42,000 bases of DNA from Nitrospirota bacterium (GTDB taxonomy: Bacteria > Nitrospirota > Leptospirillia > Leptospirillales > Leptospirillaceae), in the NCBI GenBank assembly GCA_021816465.1, contig JAKAYF010000011.1:1-42000 (forward strand), in the 5' to 3' direction. Shown piece after piece: positions 35,413 through 42,000 of this stretch. A program made the position numbers and the translations under genes. The notes below the pieces were generated by a model. It was not told the DNA's origin and searched no databases. It was given only the letters and a program-made list of their open reading frames with translations. Position 1 is the first letter of the stretch. Each line of letters begins with the position of its first letter.

Positions 35413-36009
35413 TCAGGGAGCTTTTTTCCCGTTTCCTTTCCGGCGAACGACTTCCATGAGTTTCTGGAGAGCAAGGGAGTGGGCCGAAAAATCCGGAGCC
35501 TCCTGACGGGGAGGCTGGTAACGAATTGCAACAAACCTGAGGATGGCAAGAGACAGAATCAGGATAATCAGCTCAATGATCCGTTCAACGCCCTCTCCCG
35601 AGAACCATGTAACAACCGCTTCCGACAAAAGAAGGGCCAAAACGGTATCAACAATAAAGGTCACTTTTACTCGCCCAAGCATAAAGTAGGCCATCACCGT
35701 TCTCGACACTTCAAGAAGTGCCAGCACCAGAAGAGAATTCACAACCAGACTCTTGAGGACCATCAGAAGACCGTTGGGGATTTGTCGAAAGGCAGCAAGA
35801 GCTGTTTCCATTGTTCCCCATATCATTGCAATGACCTGGATCAACAGAAGACTCAGGAGAACAAACTTGACTCCCTTCACATACCATCCGGGAACTATAT
35901 TTTGGTTATGAGATTGTCCATCTTCTTGGTTTTCCGTCACGCCGGAAACATCATCCTGAGACTGAAAAGGCTTTTTCTCAGGTTGAATCTCCTGATTTTC
36001 TTCTGTCAT
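35413..36009 (-). CDS. PsiE-like membrane protein
   Basis: A 198-residue inner-membrane protein with a hydrophilic, glutamine- and glutamate-rich N-terminus of about 42 residues, four predicted helices (about 47-67, 78-101, 113-133, 138-160) and a basic C-terminal tail. The arrangement and the segment LLVLALLEVSRTVMAYFMLGRVKVTFIVDTVL suggest the phosphate-starvation-inducible PsiE family, whose function is unknown. GAGGG precedes the ATG. It lies between ccl (with a terminator in between) and frdB, on the same strand. A membrane role for the neighbouring FrdAB is possible but would be speculation. Confidence 0.65.
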   Translation of the reverse strand: MTEENQEIQPEKKPFQSQDDVSGVTENQEDGQSHNQNIVPGWYVKGVKFVLLSLLLIQVIAMIWGTMETALAAFRQIPNGLLMVLKSLVVNSLLVLALLEVSRTVMAYFMLGRVKVTFIVDTVLALLLSEAVVTWFSGEGVERIIELIILILSLAILRFVAIRYQPPRQEAPDFSAHSLALQKLMEVVRRKGNGKKAP

Positions 36010-36058
36010 TTTTATCCCTCAGAAAAGGTGCCTGACAATCCGGGAACTCTCAAAAAAA

Positions 36059-36082
36059 AGGGCTGGCCTTTTGGCCAACCCT
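36059..36082 (-). terminator. Intrinsic terminator after ccl
   Basis: On the minus strand AGGGTTGGCC-AAAA-GGCCAGCCCT forms a 10-bp stem with one G-U pair and is followed by TTTTTTTT. It lies 58 nt after the ccl stop and separates ccl from the PsiE-like gene. Confidence 0.88.
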
Positions 36083-36139
36083 ATCTTAAAACATTGGAAT
36101 GAAGTTCTCATCAAGAGAGAATAGGATCTCGGGTAAAGA

Positions 36140-36940
36140 TCAGCCTTTTTTGGGAACGGGTCTTAGGCCAGGTCCATCATATTCATACGAACCTTCCTCT
36201 AGTCGGCGAAATGGCTTTTCCCTGTTCCACTCTTCAACGATGTGGGCCACAAGTCCAGGAATTCTGCCAATAATAAAGATTCCCTTGCCTGTTTTCCATG
36301 AAAGCCCCATTTCAGAGATAACCGCTGCAATCATCCCATCCACATTTAACGGGAGAGGTTTTTGAGACTGGGCCTCCAAGGCATCCTGGATGGCAACGGC
36401 AAACTCGACATAACGACCCGAGAATCCGTACTCTTTTGCCAGCTCAAGAATTCGAAGCGTTCTGGGATCCCTCTTATAAAGTTTGTGTCCATAACCCGGA
36501 AAGCGTTTTTTCTTTTTCGAAAAATCTTCTACCACCTGGCGGGCATGAGCAGTCACATCGGTCACCTCGGGTCCCAGCTGTTCCTGGTAGATTTTTGCGC
36601 ATTGCTCAATAGCGCCGCCATGATGATCTCCCAAGGTCAGAACTCCGGCTGCAACAGCCGCGTTTAAAGGATTTCCTCCAGAATAGACCGTTCGGGCAGA
36701 GACAACCGAAGGAGGACCAATCCCGTGATCAATGCAGGCAACCAGCATTGCTTCCATCATCTTTCTTTCTTTTTCCGAAGGAAGTTCCCCTTTAAGAACA
36801 AGGTAAATACCCTCTGCAAAAGACACATTTCCAATGAGATCATCCAGCGGAAATCCTCGAACGACGGTTTTTCCGTCGACTTGTCCTGCGACAGATGTTC
36901 TCCAATTTTTTGTTGAGGATCCTTCAACTCTTTCACTCAT
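36140..36940 (-). CDS. ccl: Citryl-CoA lyase
   Basis: A 266-residue citrate-synthase-fold protein expected to cleave citryl-CoA to acetyl-CoA and oxaloacetate, the second half-reaction of citrate splitting. LGDHHGGAIEQ holds the first catalytic-type histidine region, FPGYGHKLYKRDPRT is the main citrate-synthase signature, and NVDGMIAAVISEMG holds the catalytic aspartate. True citrate synthases are about 370-430 residues; this short form matches stand-alone citryl-CoA lyase and the C-terminal domain of ATP-citrate lyase. Companion ccsA and ccsB genes support the call. AGGAG lies 10 nt before the ATG. It is isolated by terminators on both sides, so it may have its own promoter. Confidence 0.88.
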   Translation of the reverse strand: MSERVEGSSTKNWRTSVAGQVDGKTVVRGFPLDDLIGNVSFAEGIYLVLKGELPSEKERKMMEAMLVACIDHGIGPPSVVSARTVYSGGNPLNAAVAAGVLTLGDHHGGAIEQCAKIYQEQLGPEVTDVTAHARQVVEDFSKKKKRFPGYGHKLYKRDPRTLRILELAKEYGFSGRYVEFAVAIQDALEAQSQKPLPLNVDGMIAAVISEMGLSWKTGKGIFIIGRIPGLVAHIVEEWNREKPFRRLEEGSYEYDGPGLRPVPKKG

Positions 36941-37007
36941 CTTTAAAGAACTCCTGAGTTATAAAATTCAATCGAGGGTAAATATTTTTTGGGGGAACGG
37001 ATAAAGA

Positions 37008-37030
37008 AGGGCCTCCAAAAAGGAGGCCCT
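37008..37030 (-). terminator. Terminator after acn
   Basis: AGGGCCTCC (37008-37016) and GGAGGCCCT (37022-37030) form a 9-bp GC-rich stem with an AAAAA loop (TTTTT on the minus strand), 13 nt after the acn stop. A moderate T-rich stretch (TTCTTTA) follows on the minus strand. Confidence 0.8.
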
Positions 37031-37042
37031 CATCCGTGAATA

Positions 37043-38965
37043 TCAGGATTTTCGAGACTTTACATAGGACAGTGTCCCACCGGCTGCAACAATATCAAGG
37101 TCGCGGCTGCTTAATACGTGGGTCACAGGAATGGAGATTCCCTTTGTCACATTTTTCAATGCAAGGGGTTTTTTGTCCAAATGGGCTGTTTCCAGCTCAA
37201 GGACATCGCCAGCGTCGATCTTGTCATAATCAGCCTCATTGACAAAAGTGAGCGGCAGGATACCGAAGTTGATCAGGTTAGCCAGATGAATTCTGGCAAA
37301 CGACTTCGTAATAACTCCCTTGATACCAAGATACATCGGTGCAAGAGCCGCATGTTCCCGGCTTGAGCCCTGACCGTAGTTATTTCCTCCAATAATAAAG
37401 CCACCGCCCTCTTCCTTTGCCCTTTTGGGGAAGGTAGGATCAATTGCTTCAAAAACATACTGACTGATGGCCGGCACGTTTGATCTAAGAGGCAAAACCT
37501 TCGCACCAGCAGGCATAATATGATCCGTGGTGATATTGTCTCCAACCTTGAGAAGAGCTTTCCCACTGATTTTTGGAGCAATTCTGTCACGAGTCGGAAG
37601 AGGCTTGATGTTTGGCCCCCTCATGATCTCAACGTCTTTTCCATCAGCCTGGGGAAAGATAAACATGCGGTCATCAAGAACGTACTCGGATGGGATTTCA
37701 ATCTGTTCAAACTCCACACCCAGATCTCTCGGGTCTGTGATCACACCGGTAATCGCGCAGGCCGCGGCAACTTCAGGGCTGGCCAGATAGACCTTGGCAT
37801 CCTTGGTGCCACTTCGTCCTTCAAAGTTGCGGTTGAATGTACGCACCGAAACTCCACCAGAGGGAGGAGCAAAACCCATACCGATGCATGGACCACAAGC
37901 ACTTTCGAGAAGTCTTGCACCTGCAGTGATCATGTTTCCAAGAACACCATTCTGGGAGATCATTTCAAGTGTCTGACGCGATCCTGGAGAAAAACCAAGG
38001 CTCACTCCGGGACTAACCATTTTCCCCTTCATAAGATGGGAGATAGTCATCAAATCCTTGAAAGAAGAGTTGGTGCAGGATCCGATCGCAACCTGTGAAA
38101 CCGGAATCCCTTGAATATCACGAACCTTGACAACATTATCCGGAGAGTGAGGCTGGGCAATCAGCGGCTCAAGCGTATTGAGGTCAATCTCGACCGTTTC
38201 GTCGTATGTCGCACCAGGATCTGCAGCCAGTTCCCGATAATCCTTTTCACGTCCCTGTGCCTTAAGATACTCCCTGGTTCTCTCGTCGCTCGGAAAAATG
38301 GACGTCGTTGCACCAAGCTCGGCACCCATATTGGTGATCGTCGAACGTTCAGGAACGGAAAGGGATCGAACACCTTCACCGTTATACTCAAAAATTCTGT
38401 TGACGCCTCCCTTGACCGTCAGGCGGCGCAGAAGTTCAAGGATGACATCCTTGGCCGATACAAAAGGCTGGAGACGTCCCGTCAGCTTAACCTGGACAAC
38501 CTTTGGCATCGTGAGATGAAATGCCTCACCGCCCATCGCCAGAGCCACATCAAGACCTCCTGCCCCAATGGCAATCATACCGACGCCACCGTTTGTCGGG
38601 GTATGACTGTCAGAACCAAGGAGCGTTTTCCCTGGCTTGCCAAATCGCTCGAGATGAACCTGATGACAAATACCGTTTCCGGGACGGGAAAAAACAATCC
38701 CATACCGCGCTGCGACGGTCTGAAGATATCGGTGATCGTCAGCGTTTTCAAAGCCCGTCTGCAACATGTTGTGATCAACATAGGAAACAGAAAGCTCCGT
38801 CTTGACACGATCAAGGCCGAGTGCTTCAAACTGAAGATAGGCCATTGTACCGGTAGCATCTTGAGTGAGTGTCTGATCGATACGTATGGCAACTTCTTTT
38901 CCGGCAACAATTTCTCCGGATACAAGGTGTTCCTTGAAAATCTTCTGGGTCAGATTAAGCGCCAT
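37043..38965 (-). CDS. acn: Aconitate hydratase (Aquifex-type)
   Basis: A 640-residue [4Fe-4S] enzyme interconverting isocitrate and citrate; in the reductive direction it makes the citrate used by CcsAB. GSDSHTPTNGGVGMIAIGAGGLDVALAMGG near residue 118 is the usual opening, IGSCTNSS and CGPCIGMG carry the cluster cysteines, and GGNNYGQGSSREHAALAPMYLG is the C-terminal swivelling-domain signature with the catalytic serine-arginine pair. The length of about 640-660 fits the Aquifex-type group rather than the 890-residue AcnA. AAGGAG precedes the ATG. A structured leader of about 250 nt lies upstream and a terminator downstream. Confidence 0.95.
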   Translation of the reverse strand: MALNLTQKIFKEHLVSGEIVAGKEVAIRIDQTLTQDATGTMAYLQFEALGLDRVKTELSVSYVDHNMLQTGFENADDHRYLQTVAARYGIVFSRPGNGICHQVHLERFGKPGKTLLGSDSHTPTNGGVGMIAIGAGGLDVALAMGGEAFHLTMPKVVQVKLTGRLQPFVSAKDVILELLRRLTVKGGVNRIFEYNGEGVRSLSVPERSTITNMGAELGATTSIFPSDERTREYLKAQGREKDYRELAADPGATYDETVEIDLNTLEPLIAQPHSPDNVVKVRDIQGIPVSQVAIGSCTNSSFKDLMTISHLMKGKMVSPGVSLGFSPGSRQTLEMISQNGVLGNMITAGARLLESACGPCIGMGFAPPSGGVSVRTFNRNFEGRSGTKDAKVYLASPEVAAACAITGVITDPRDLGVEFEQIEIPSEYVLDDRMFIFPQADGKDVEIMRGPNIKPLPTRDRIAPKISGKALLKVGDNITTDHIMPAGAKVLPLRSNVPAISQYVFEAIDPTFPKRAKEEGGGFIIGGNNYGQGSSREHAALAPMYLGIKGVITKSFARIHLANLINFGILPLTFVNEADYDKIDAGDVLELETAHLDKKPLALKNVTKGISIPVTHVLSSRDLDIVAAGGTLSYVKSRKS

Positions 38966-39083
38966 TGCTTAAACTCCTTAAGGGAATTGTTACGATTGGA
39001 TTTGAATTCCTTCCGGCATGGAAGGGGCCGATTGATTCGGCTCGGTCAAAGGGGAACGACAGGTAATCCTTCGCAAGCGGTGG

Positions 39084-39133
39084 GATACATTCCTGCAGCA
39101 AAGGGCACCATCGCCCACTTGCAGGAATCTATC
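39084..39133 (-). other. Long hairpin in the acn leader
   Basis: GATACATTCCTGCA (39084-39097) and TGCAGGAATCTATC (39120-39133) pair in 13 of 14 positions, including a perfect 9-bp core. The 22-nt interior contains GGGC (39103-39106) and GCCC (39113-39116), giving a second stem. Not followed by a U-run, so it is unlikely to be a simple terminator. Confidence 0.6.
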
Positions 39134-39187
39134 CGGATTCAGACGAAGTACTCAACACGACTCATACTCCGAGTCCATGAGAAGGTA

Positions 39188-39212
39188 GCCTGTCCGAAAC
39201 GCCCGGACAGGC
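39188..39212 (-). terminator. GC-rich hairpin after the small membrane protein gene
   Basis: GCCTGTCCG and CGGACAGGC form a perfect 9-bp stem with a 7-nt loop, about 20 nt after the stop of the 49-residue gene. No U-run follows. It could end or process the ccsAB transcript, or be the first element of the acn leader. Confidence 0.5.
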
Positions 39213-39223
39213 CAACAGCTCAA

Positions 39224-39232
39224 ATTATAACA
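39224..39232 (-). promoter_or_regulatory. Candidate extended -10 promoter for acn
   Basis: TGTTATAAT on the minus strand matches the extended -10 form TGnTATAAT, right after the stop of the small gene. The -35 region is poor (TGATTT-like). A transcript from here would start near 39217 and carry the whole structured leader. Confidence 0.45.
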
Positions 39233-39382
39233 CTAGGGCCAAGGCCAAATCATGTGATGAGACACCACGGCATTAGTCTCAGCAGACTTACCTAAAAATA
39301 AGATAAAAAATAGCGTTCCACCAACTACGATTGCTGCCAGGACAATACTCTTTCCCATTCCCTGAGATTGCTGTTCTGCCAT
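39233..39382 (-). CDS. 49-residue single-pass membrane protein
   Basis: A small gene encoding MAEQQSQGMGKSIVLAAIVV and onward, 49 residues, ending in MIWPWP. Residues about 12-31 form one hydrophobic helix (SIVLAAIVVGGTLFFILFLG) with a short polar N-terminus and an 18-residue tail holding two adjacent histidines and two tryptophans. The ribosome site GGAGGAGGTG, about 8 nt before the ATG, is among the strongest in the window and pairs extensively with the 16S 3' end. It begins 31 nt after the ccsB stop on the same strand, so it is probably the third gene of the ccsA-ccsB unit. I know no family for it. The tail resembles neither a lipoprotein nor a signal-peptide product. Confidence 0.75.
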   Translation of the reverse strand: MAEQQSQGMGKSIVLAAIVVGGTLFFILFLGKSAETNAVVSHHMIWPWP

Positions 39383-39413
39383 TTCGAATCACCTCCTCCC
39401 GATTAATGTTGAA

Positions 39414-40400
39414 TTACCTGATTGTGGAATAGAGGGGAGCAACATGGGCTGAAGTACTGTCCTCAAAATCCCTGGGCACACCCAGACTTTCGATCGCAGA
39501 AACAAGCTCATGATAGTAGAACGCAACCTTGACAGGATACTTTTTTCCCGCCGCATCAAGACGCTCTATCTTGTCAGTTGCTTTTCCCATTCCTCTTTCT
39601 ACAATGGCCCCTGCATGACCAAAGGCCACACCTTCAGGCATTCTCTCCTGAAAACGGCCAGAGATAAAGGCCGCGACAGGCTTTTTGAAGACACCAGAGG
39701 TAATCAACTCGGCAGCCTGCTCTTCATAGGATCCGCCTGGTTCCCCCAACATCACAACACCCTTCACATTTGGATCATCCTTCACTTGCATAAGGACATC
39801 TGCATAGGTGGTGTTGCTTATAATATCCCCTCCGATAGCCAGGGCACAATAGGTCCCCCAGCCCCTTCGCTTGAACATCTCCGCCGTTGTAACCGTCAAG
39901 CCACCACTTTTGGAGATAATCAGCAAACCGCCCTGGCGAAAAGCAACCGTTGGATCCTTGCCGCCAATAGCGCCGATTCTGCCAACCGAAGGAACAAAAC
40001 AGCCAAGACTGGTTCCACCCACGATAATGGCGTTTCGGCGAACCTTCTCCTGGTAGATGATTTCGGAATCACGAATAGGAACATGTTCGGTAATGATATA
40101 AATCACCTTGATCTCTGCATCGAGACATTCCATGACGGCATCCAGAACTGAAGCCGGTGGCACATAGATGAGGGCCGTATTGATTTTTGACCCCAAAGAC
40201 GGATCCTTTTTCGCTTGAATCAAGGTATCAAAAACTGGAACGGCAAGCTCCGTTGAACCACCTTTTCCCGGAGTAACTCCAGCCTTGATGATTCCAGGAT
40301 AAAGAGCTTCAGACTCCTTGATAACCTGAGATGCTTCCCTTCCGGTCGCACCGATTACGACAATGCCAGTATTCTCATTAAGATAGACAGGGCCCTTCAA
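39414..40400 (-). CDS. ccsB: Citryl-CoA synthetase, small subunit
   Basis: A homologue of SucD with the CoA-binding fold ([34 protein letters not shown]) and the phosphohistidine segment FGHAGAIVERGMGKATDKIERL. It differs from the SucD in this window and matches the N-terminal half of the large ATP-citrate lyase subunit. With CcsA it should join citrate and CoA using ATP. The start is set at TTG 40400 because AAGGAGG stands 5 nt upstream; the TTG at 40430 has GGAG with no spacing. This gives 328 residues, near the known small subunit of about 36 kDa. It lies 53 nt after ccsA. Confidence 0.86.
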   Translation of the reverse strand: MKGPVYLNENTGIVVIGATGREASQVIKESEALYPGIIKAGVTPGKGGSTELAVPVFDTLIQAKKDPSLGSKINTALIYVPPASVLDAVMECLDAEIKVIYIITEHVPIRDSEIIYQEKVRRNAIIVGGTSLGCFVPSVGRIGAIGGKDPTVAFRQGGLLIISKSGGLTVTTAEMFKRRGWGTYCALAIGGDIISNTTYADVLMQVKDDPNVKGVVMLGEPGGSYEEQAAELITSGVFKKPVAAFISGRFQERMPEGVAFGHAGAIVERGMGKATDKIERLDAAGKKYPVKVAFYYHELVSAIESLGVPRDFEDSTSAHVAPLYSTIR

Positions 40401-40453
40401 ACGTTCCTCCTTAGACAAGGTTGTCGCCAACTCCGGATAAGTCCTAATAGTGT

Positions 40454-41704
40454 CTAGACAATTTGTTCTGGCTGATAATTGACATGCTTGATCAAAAGCT
40501 CTTTGAGCCGAAGAGGAGCTTCCGTAATGGGCAACTGGGAATCATAAATATCTCCCTTGATCCCGTTGCGAACAAAGCATTCATGCAACATTTTTAGCCC
40601 CTTTACATACTCCGGACCGCTTCGACGAACAACCCAGATCAAATCCTTATTCAGGACCCCCTCGGCATTCATGTCATCCAGCGCCTTGGCCAAACCTTCT
40701 CCAAGCGTTACGTCAATTCTCGTATTGCTGGCAGTTCCACCACAAACAAGAACCGCCTTCAGCCCGGGTTTTGACAAAATAATACGAGCGATCTTGTACA
40801 TTTTTTCTGCCGGAGGATTTCCACCGATATCGGTGAGGTTCGCCACACGAAGACCAGCTTCAATGGCGGTTTCAGCCGTCACGGTACTACCACCACCACC
40901 AAACGTCATCAAGGCAACATCCCCATCAAGCTCCACATAAGAACCTGCCTTCCCCCGGTGGTCTCCCTGGTCGATCAAGATTGCATCCTGTTCCCGCTGG
41001 GAAAGAGGACGCCCCATATCGCCCCTTGCGGAGAAACGGATGGAAGGAGGAACCGCAGCATCATCGTCCAAAAGGACAACGGCGTCGGCCGCAACAATCT
41101 TTTTCTTGTCTCCGACCTTGGCTACAACAAGAGGGTTGATCTCCAGAAGACGGCACTCTGTCTCCCAAAACGCTTTGTAAACATTTACGATAACCTCAGA
41201 AAGAGGACGAAGCATTTCAGGGTCGGAAAAACCGATGCCGACCAAAAACTTTCTGATCTGGTATGGGTAGACAGAGCGAACATCGTCAACAATGTATGTG
41301 TGAATTAATTTATGGTCAATTTCTTCGACTTCCATTCCACCATGTTCACTAAAGGTAATGGCTGGAGCTCGCTCCTTAGTCGAGTAGGTAACACTCAGAT
41401 AGTATTCCTTCTGGATATCAAGCTTCTCGCAAACAATGGCTCCGACAGACTTTTCACCGTAAACATCGCGAGTGGCAAGGTCTTTGAACACATCGACCGC
41501 CTTGGCCTTGTCCGTTACCACCTTGACCGCACCTGCCTTGCCCCTTTTCCCGACAAGAACCATGGACTTGATCACCACCGCAGGCTGTTTCTCGATAAAT
41601 TCACGAACTTTCTCGTTGGGCTCGGTACCAAAAACAAATTTAGGAGAAGGAATCTGAAATTTTTTATAGATTGACTCGAGTGCCTCATGCTCATAAAGTT
41701 TCAT
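40454..41704 (-). CDS. ccsA: Citryl-CoA synthetase, large subunit
   Basis: A 416-residue ATP-grasp protein homologous to SucC. MKLYEHEALESIYKKFQIPSPKF begins it, VLVGKRGKAGAVKVV is the ATP-grasp lysine region, EINPLVVAKVGDKKKIVAADAVVLLDDDA the metal region, and LMTFGGGGSTVTAETAIEAG plus VLVCGGTASNTRID the C-terminal domain. The KRGKAGAV and FGGGGSTVT forms are those of ATP-citrate lyase/citryl-CoA synthetase and differ from SucC ([18 protein letters not shown]). A stand-alone ccl gene nearby and the lack of a fused lyase domain favour citryl-CoA synthetase over ATP-citrate lyase. AAGGAG precedes the ATG. Confidence 0.86.
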   Translation of the reverse strand: MKLYEHEALESIYKKFQIPSPKFVFGTEPNEKVREFIEKQPAVVIKSMVLVGKRGKAGAVKVVTDKAKAVDVFKDLATRDVYGEKSVGAIVCEKLDIQKEYYLSVTYSTKERAPAITFSEHGGMEVEEIDHKLIHTYIVDDVRSVYPYQIRKFLVGIGFSDPEMLRPLSEVIVNVYKAFWETECRLLEINPLVVAKVGDKKKIVAADAVVLLDDDAAVPPSIRFSARGDMGRPLSQREQDAILIDQGDHRGKAGSYVELDGDVALMTFGGGGSTVTAETAIEAGLRVANLTDIGGNPPAEKMYKIARIILSKPGLKAVLVCGGTASNTRIDVTLGEGLAKALDDMNAEGVLNKDLIWVVRRSGPEYVKGLKMLHECFVRNGIKGDIYDSQLPITEAPLRLKELLIKHVNYQPEQIV

Positions 41705-41782
41705 GCAGAACGGCTCCTTGGGGGCTATAGGGACCCAGATTGTTTAATGGATGAAATTTATTCCAGAATTGGAAAATACGGC

Positions 41783-41812
41783 ATCGTACATTAATCTTTT
41801 ATATGCAGTCAA
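41783..41812 (-). promoter_or_regulatory. Candidate promoter of the ccsAB unit
   Basis: On the minus strand TTGACT (41812-41807), 18 nt, TACGAT (41788-41783). The spacer is AT-rich. Expected transcript start about 41776, leaving a leader near 70 nt to the ccsA ATG. The -10 match is 4 of 6. Confidence 0.5.
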
Positions 41813-41844
41813 TCGTTACCCAAACTCCCTCCGCGCCAACCCGA

Positions 41845-41873
41845 TTGACAAACGCCTTTCCCTTGCCTAGAAT
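41845..41873 (+). promoter_or_regulatory. Sigma70 promoter of tRNA-Glu
   Basis: TTGACA (41845-41850), exactly 17 nt, TAGAAT (41868-41873). Expected transcript start about 41880, some 25 nt before the mature tRNA 5' end. Confidence 0.85.
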
Positions 41874-41903
41874 CACTAGGTTTTCAAATTCATCAAACTT
41901 CAC

Positions 41904-41981
41904 GTCCCCATCGTCTAGTTAGGCCTAGGACATCGCCCTTTCACGGCGGTAACACCGGTTCAAATCCGGTTGGGGACGCCA
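41904..41981 (+). tRNA. tRNA-Glu (anticodon UUC)
   Basis: Acceptor GTCCCCA (41904-41910) pairs with TGGGGAC (41971-41977), followed by discriminator G and encoded CCA. The anticodon stem TCGCC/GGCGG encloses loop CTTTCAC with anticodon TTC at 41940-41942. The T arm CCGGT-TCAAATC-.CGGT carries TTCAAAT. The overall form TCGTCTAG...CGCCCTTTCACGGCGG is typical of bacterial tRNA-Glu. It is transcribed away from ccsA. Confidence 0.96.
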
Positions 41982-42000
41982 TATTTCAAGCCACTTCCTG

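Larger units (their letters stand above)
38966..39232 (-). other. Structured leader of acn
   Basis: 267 nt between the small membrane protein stop and the acn ATG, with no supported ORF but four or more stem-loops on the minus strand. In transcript order: a 9-bp stem GCCTGTCCG/CGGACAGGC (39188-39212); a long stem at 39084-39133 with an inner GGGC/GCCC; GCCGA/TCGGC near 39025-39040; and CCTTCC/GGAAGG near 39008-39025. The RNA may act in cis on acn. No known riboswitch class is recognised. Confidence 0.55.

Noticed and set aside
38111-39295. A 394-codon open frame on the + strand opposite acn.
   Set aside because: It lies antisense to the well-supported aconitase gene, its translation has no recognisable motif, and it crosses the acn start and leader. 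It is a shadow of a long codon-biased gene.
39414-41704. ATP-citrate lyase subunits or malate--CoA ligase instead of citryl-CoA synthetase.
   Set aside because: ATP-citrate lyase has the lyase domain fused to the large subunit; here the lyase is a separate gene and the CoA-binding subunit is short. Malate--CoA ligase is a SucCD-like alternative, but the ATP-citrate-lyase-like motifs and the ccl gene favour citryl-CoA synthetase.
1-42000. CRISPR arrays, prophage genes, toxin-antitoxin pairs, rRNA genes.
   Set aside because: No regularly spaced repeat array, phage structural gene, toxin-antitoxin pair or rRNA segment was seen on either strand.

Overview
The window most resembles an acidophilic, iron-oxidising autotroph of the Nitrospirota, closest in style to Leptospirillum. 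This is inferred from gene content, not from a database match. The pointers are a reductive TCA (rTCA) gene set that splits citrate in two steps (citryl-CoA synthetase CcsA/CcsB plus a separate citryl-CoA lyase), a small c551-type cytochrome c, a diderm-type division/cell-wall cluster with FtsA, and a MurE of the meso-diaminopimelate type.

Layout. (1) 1-6850: the 3' end of an ISAzo13-like transposase and a periplasmic cytochrome c on the + strand. Facing them is a minus-strand group (flavoprotein disulfide reductase, phosphoketolase, transaldolase) for sugar-phosphate carbon flow. A + strand membrane-anchored protein of unknown function follows. (2) 6845-28910: one long minus-strand dcw (division and cell wall) cluster in the order mraZ-rsmH-ftsL-ftsI-murE-murF-mraY-murD-ftsW-murG-murC-murB-ddl-ftsQ-ftsA-ftsZ. 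It continues into pgeF-yggS-proC-yggT-divIVA-yggU, which recalls the ylm-divIVA block of Firmicutes but has proC where sepF would sit. Genes overlap by 1-44 nt or lie close together, and many use TTG or GTG starts with 4-nt stop/start overlaps. A consensus sigma70 promoter and four TGGKG repeats at a 10-bp period (the form of a MraZ operator) lie directly before mraZ. (3) 28870-30250: a divergent FmdB-type zinc-ribbon protein and a lipoprotein on the + strand, separated from the next block by a terminator. (4) 30263-41704: minus-strand central carbon block. In transcription order it is ccsA-ccsB-small membrane protein-acn-ccl-PsiE-like-frdB-frdA-sucC-sucD-peroxiredoxin. (5) 41845-41981: a tRNA-Glu(UUC) gene on the + strand with its own strong promoter.

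How the genes work together. Block 4 supplies much of the reductive TCA cycle: fumarate reductase, succinyl-CoA synthetase, aconitase, and the CcsAB/Ccl pair that turns citrate into acetyl-CoA and oxaloacetate. SucCD and CcsAB are homologous enzyme pairs encoded within 11 kb of each other. Hairpins after acn, ccl and the peroxiredoxin suggest the block is read as several partly insulated units. A 49-residue membrane protein behind ccsB and a highly structured, roughly 250-nt leader before acn are the least explained parts of the window. Block 2 builds the septum and its peptidoglycan precursors.
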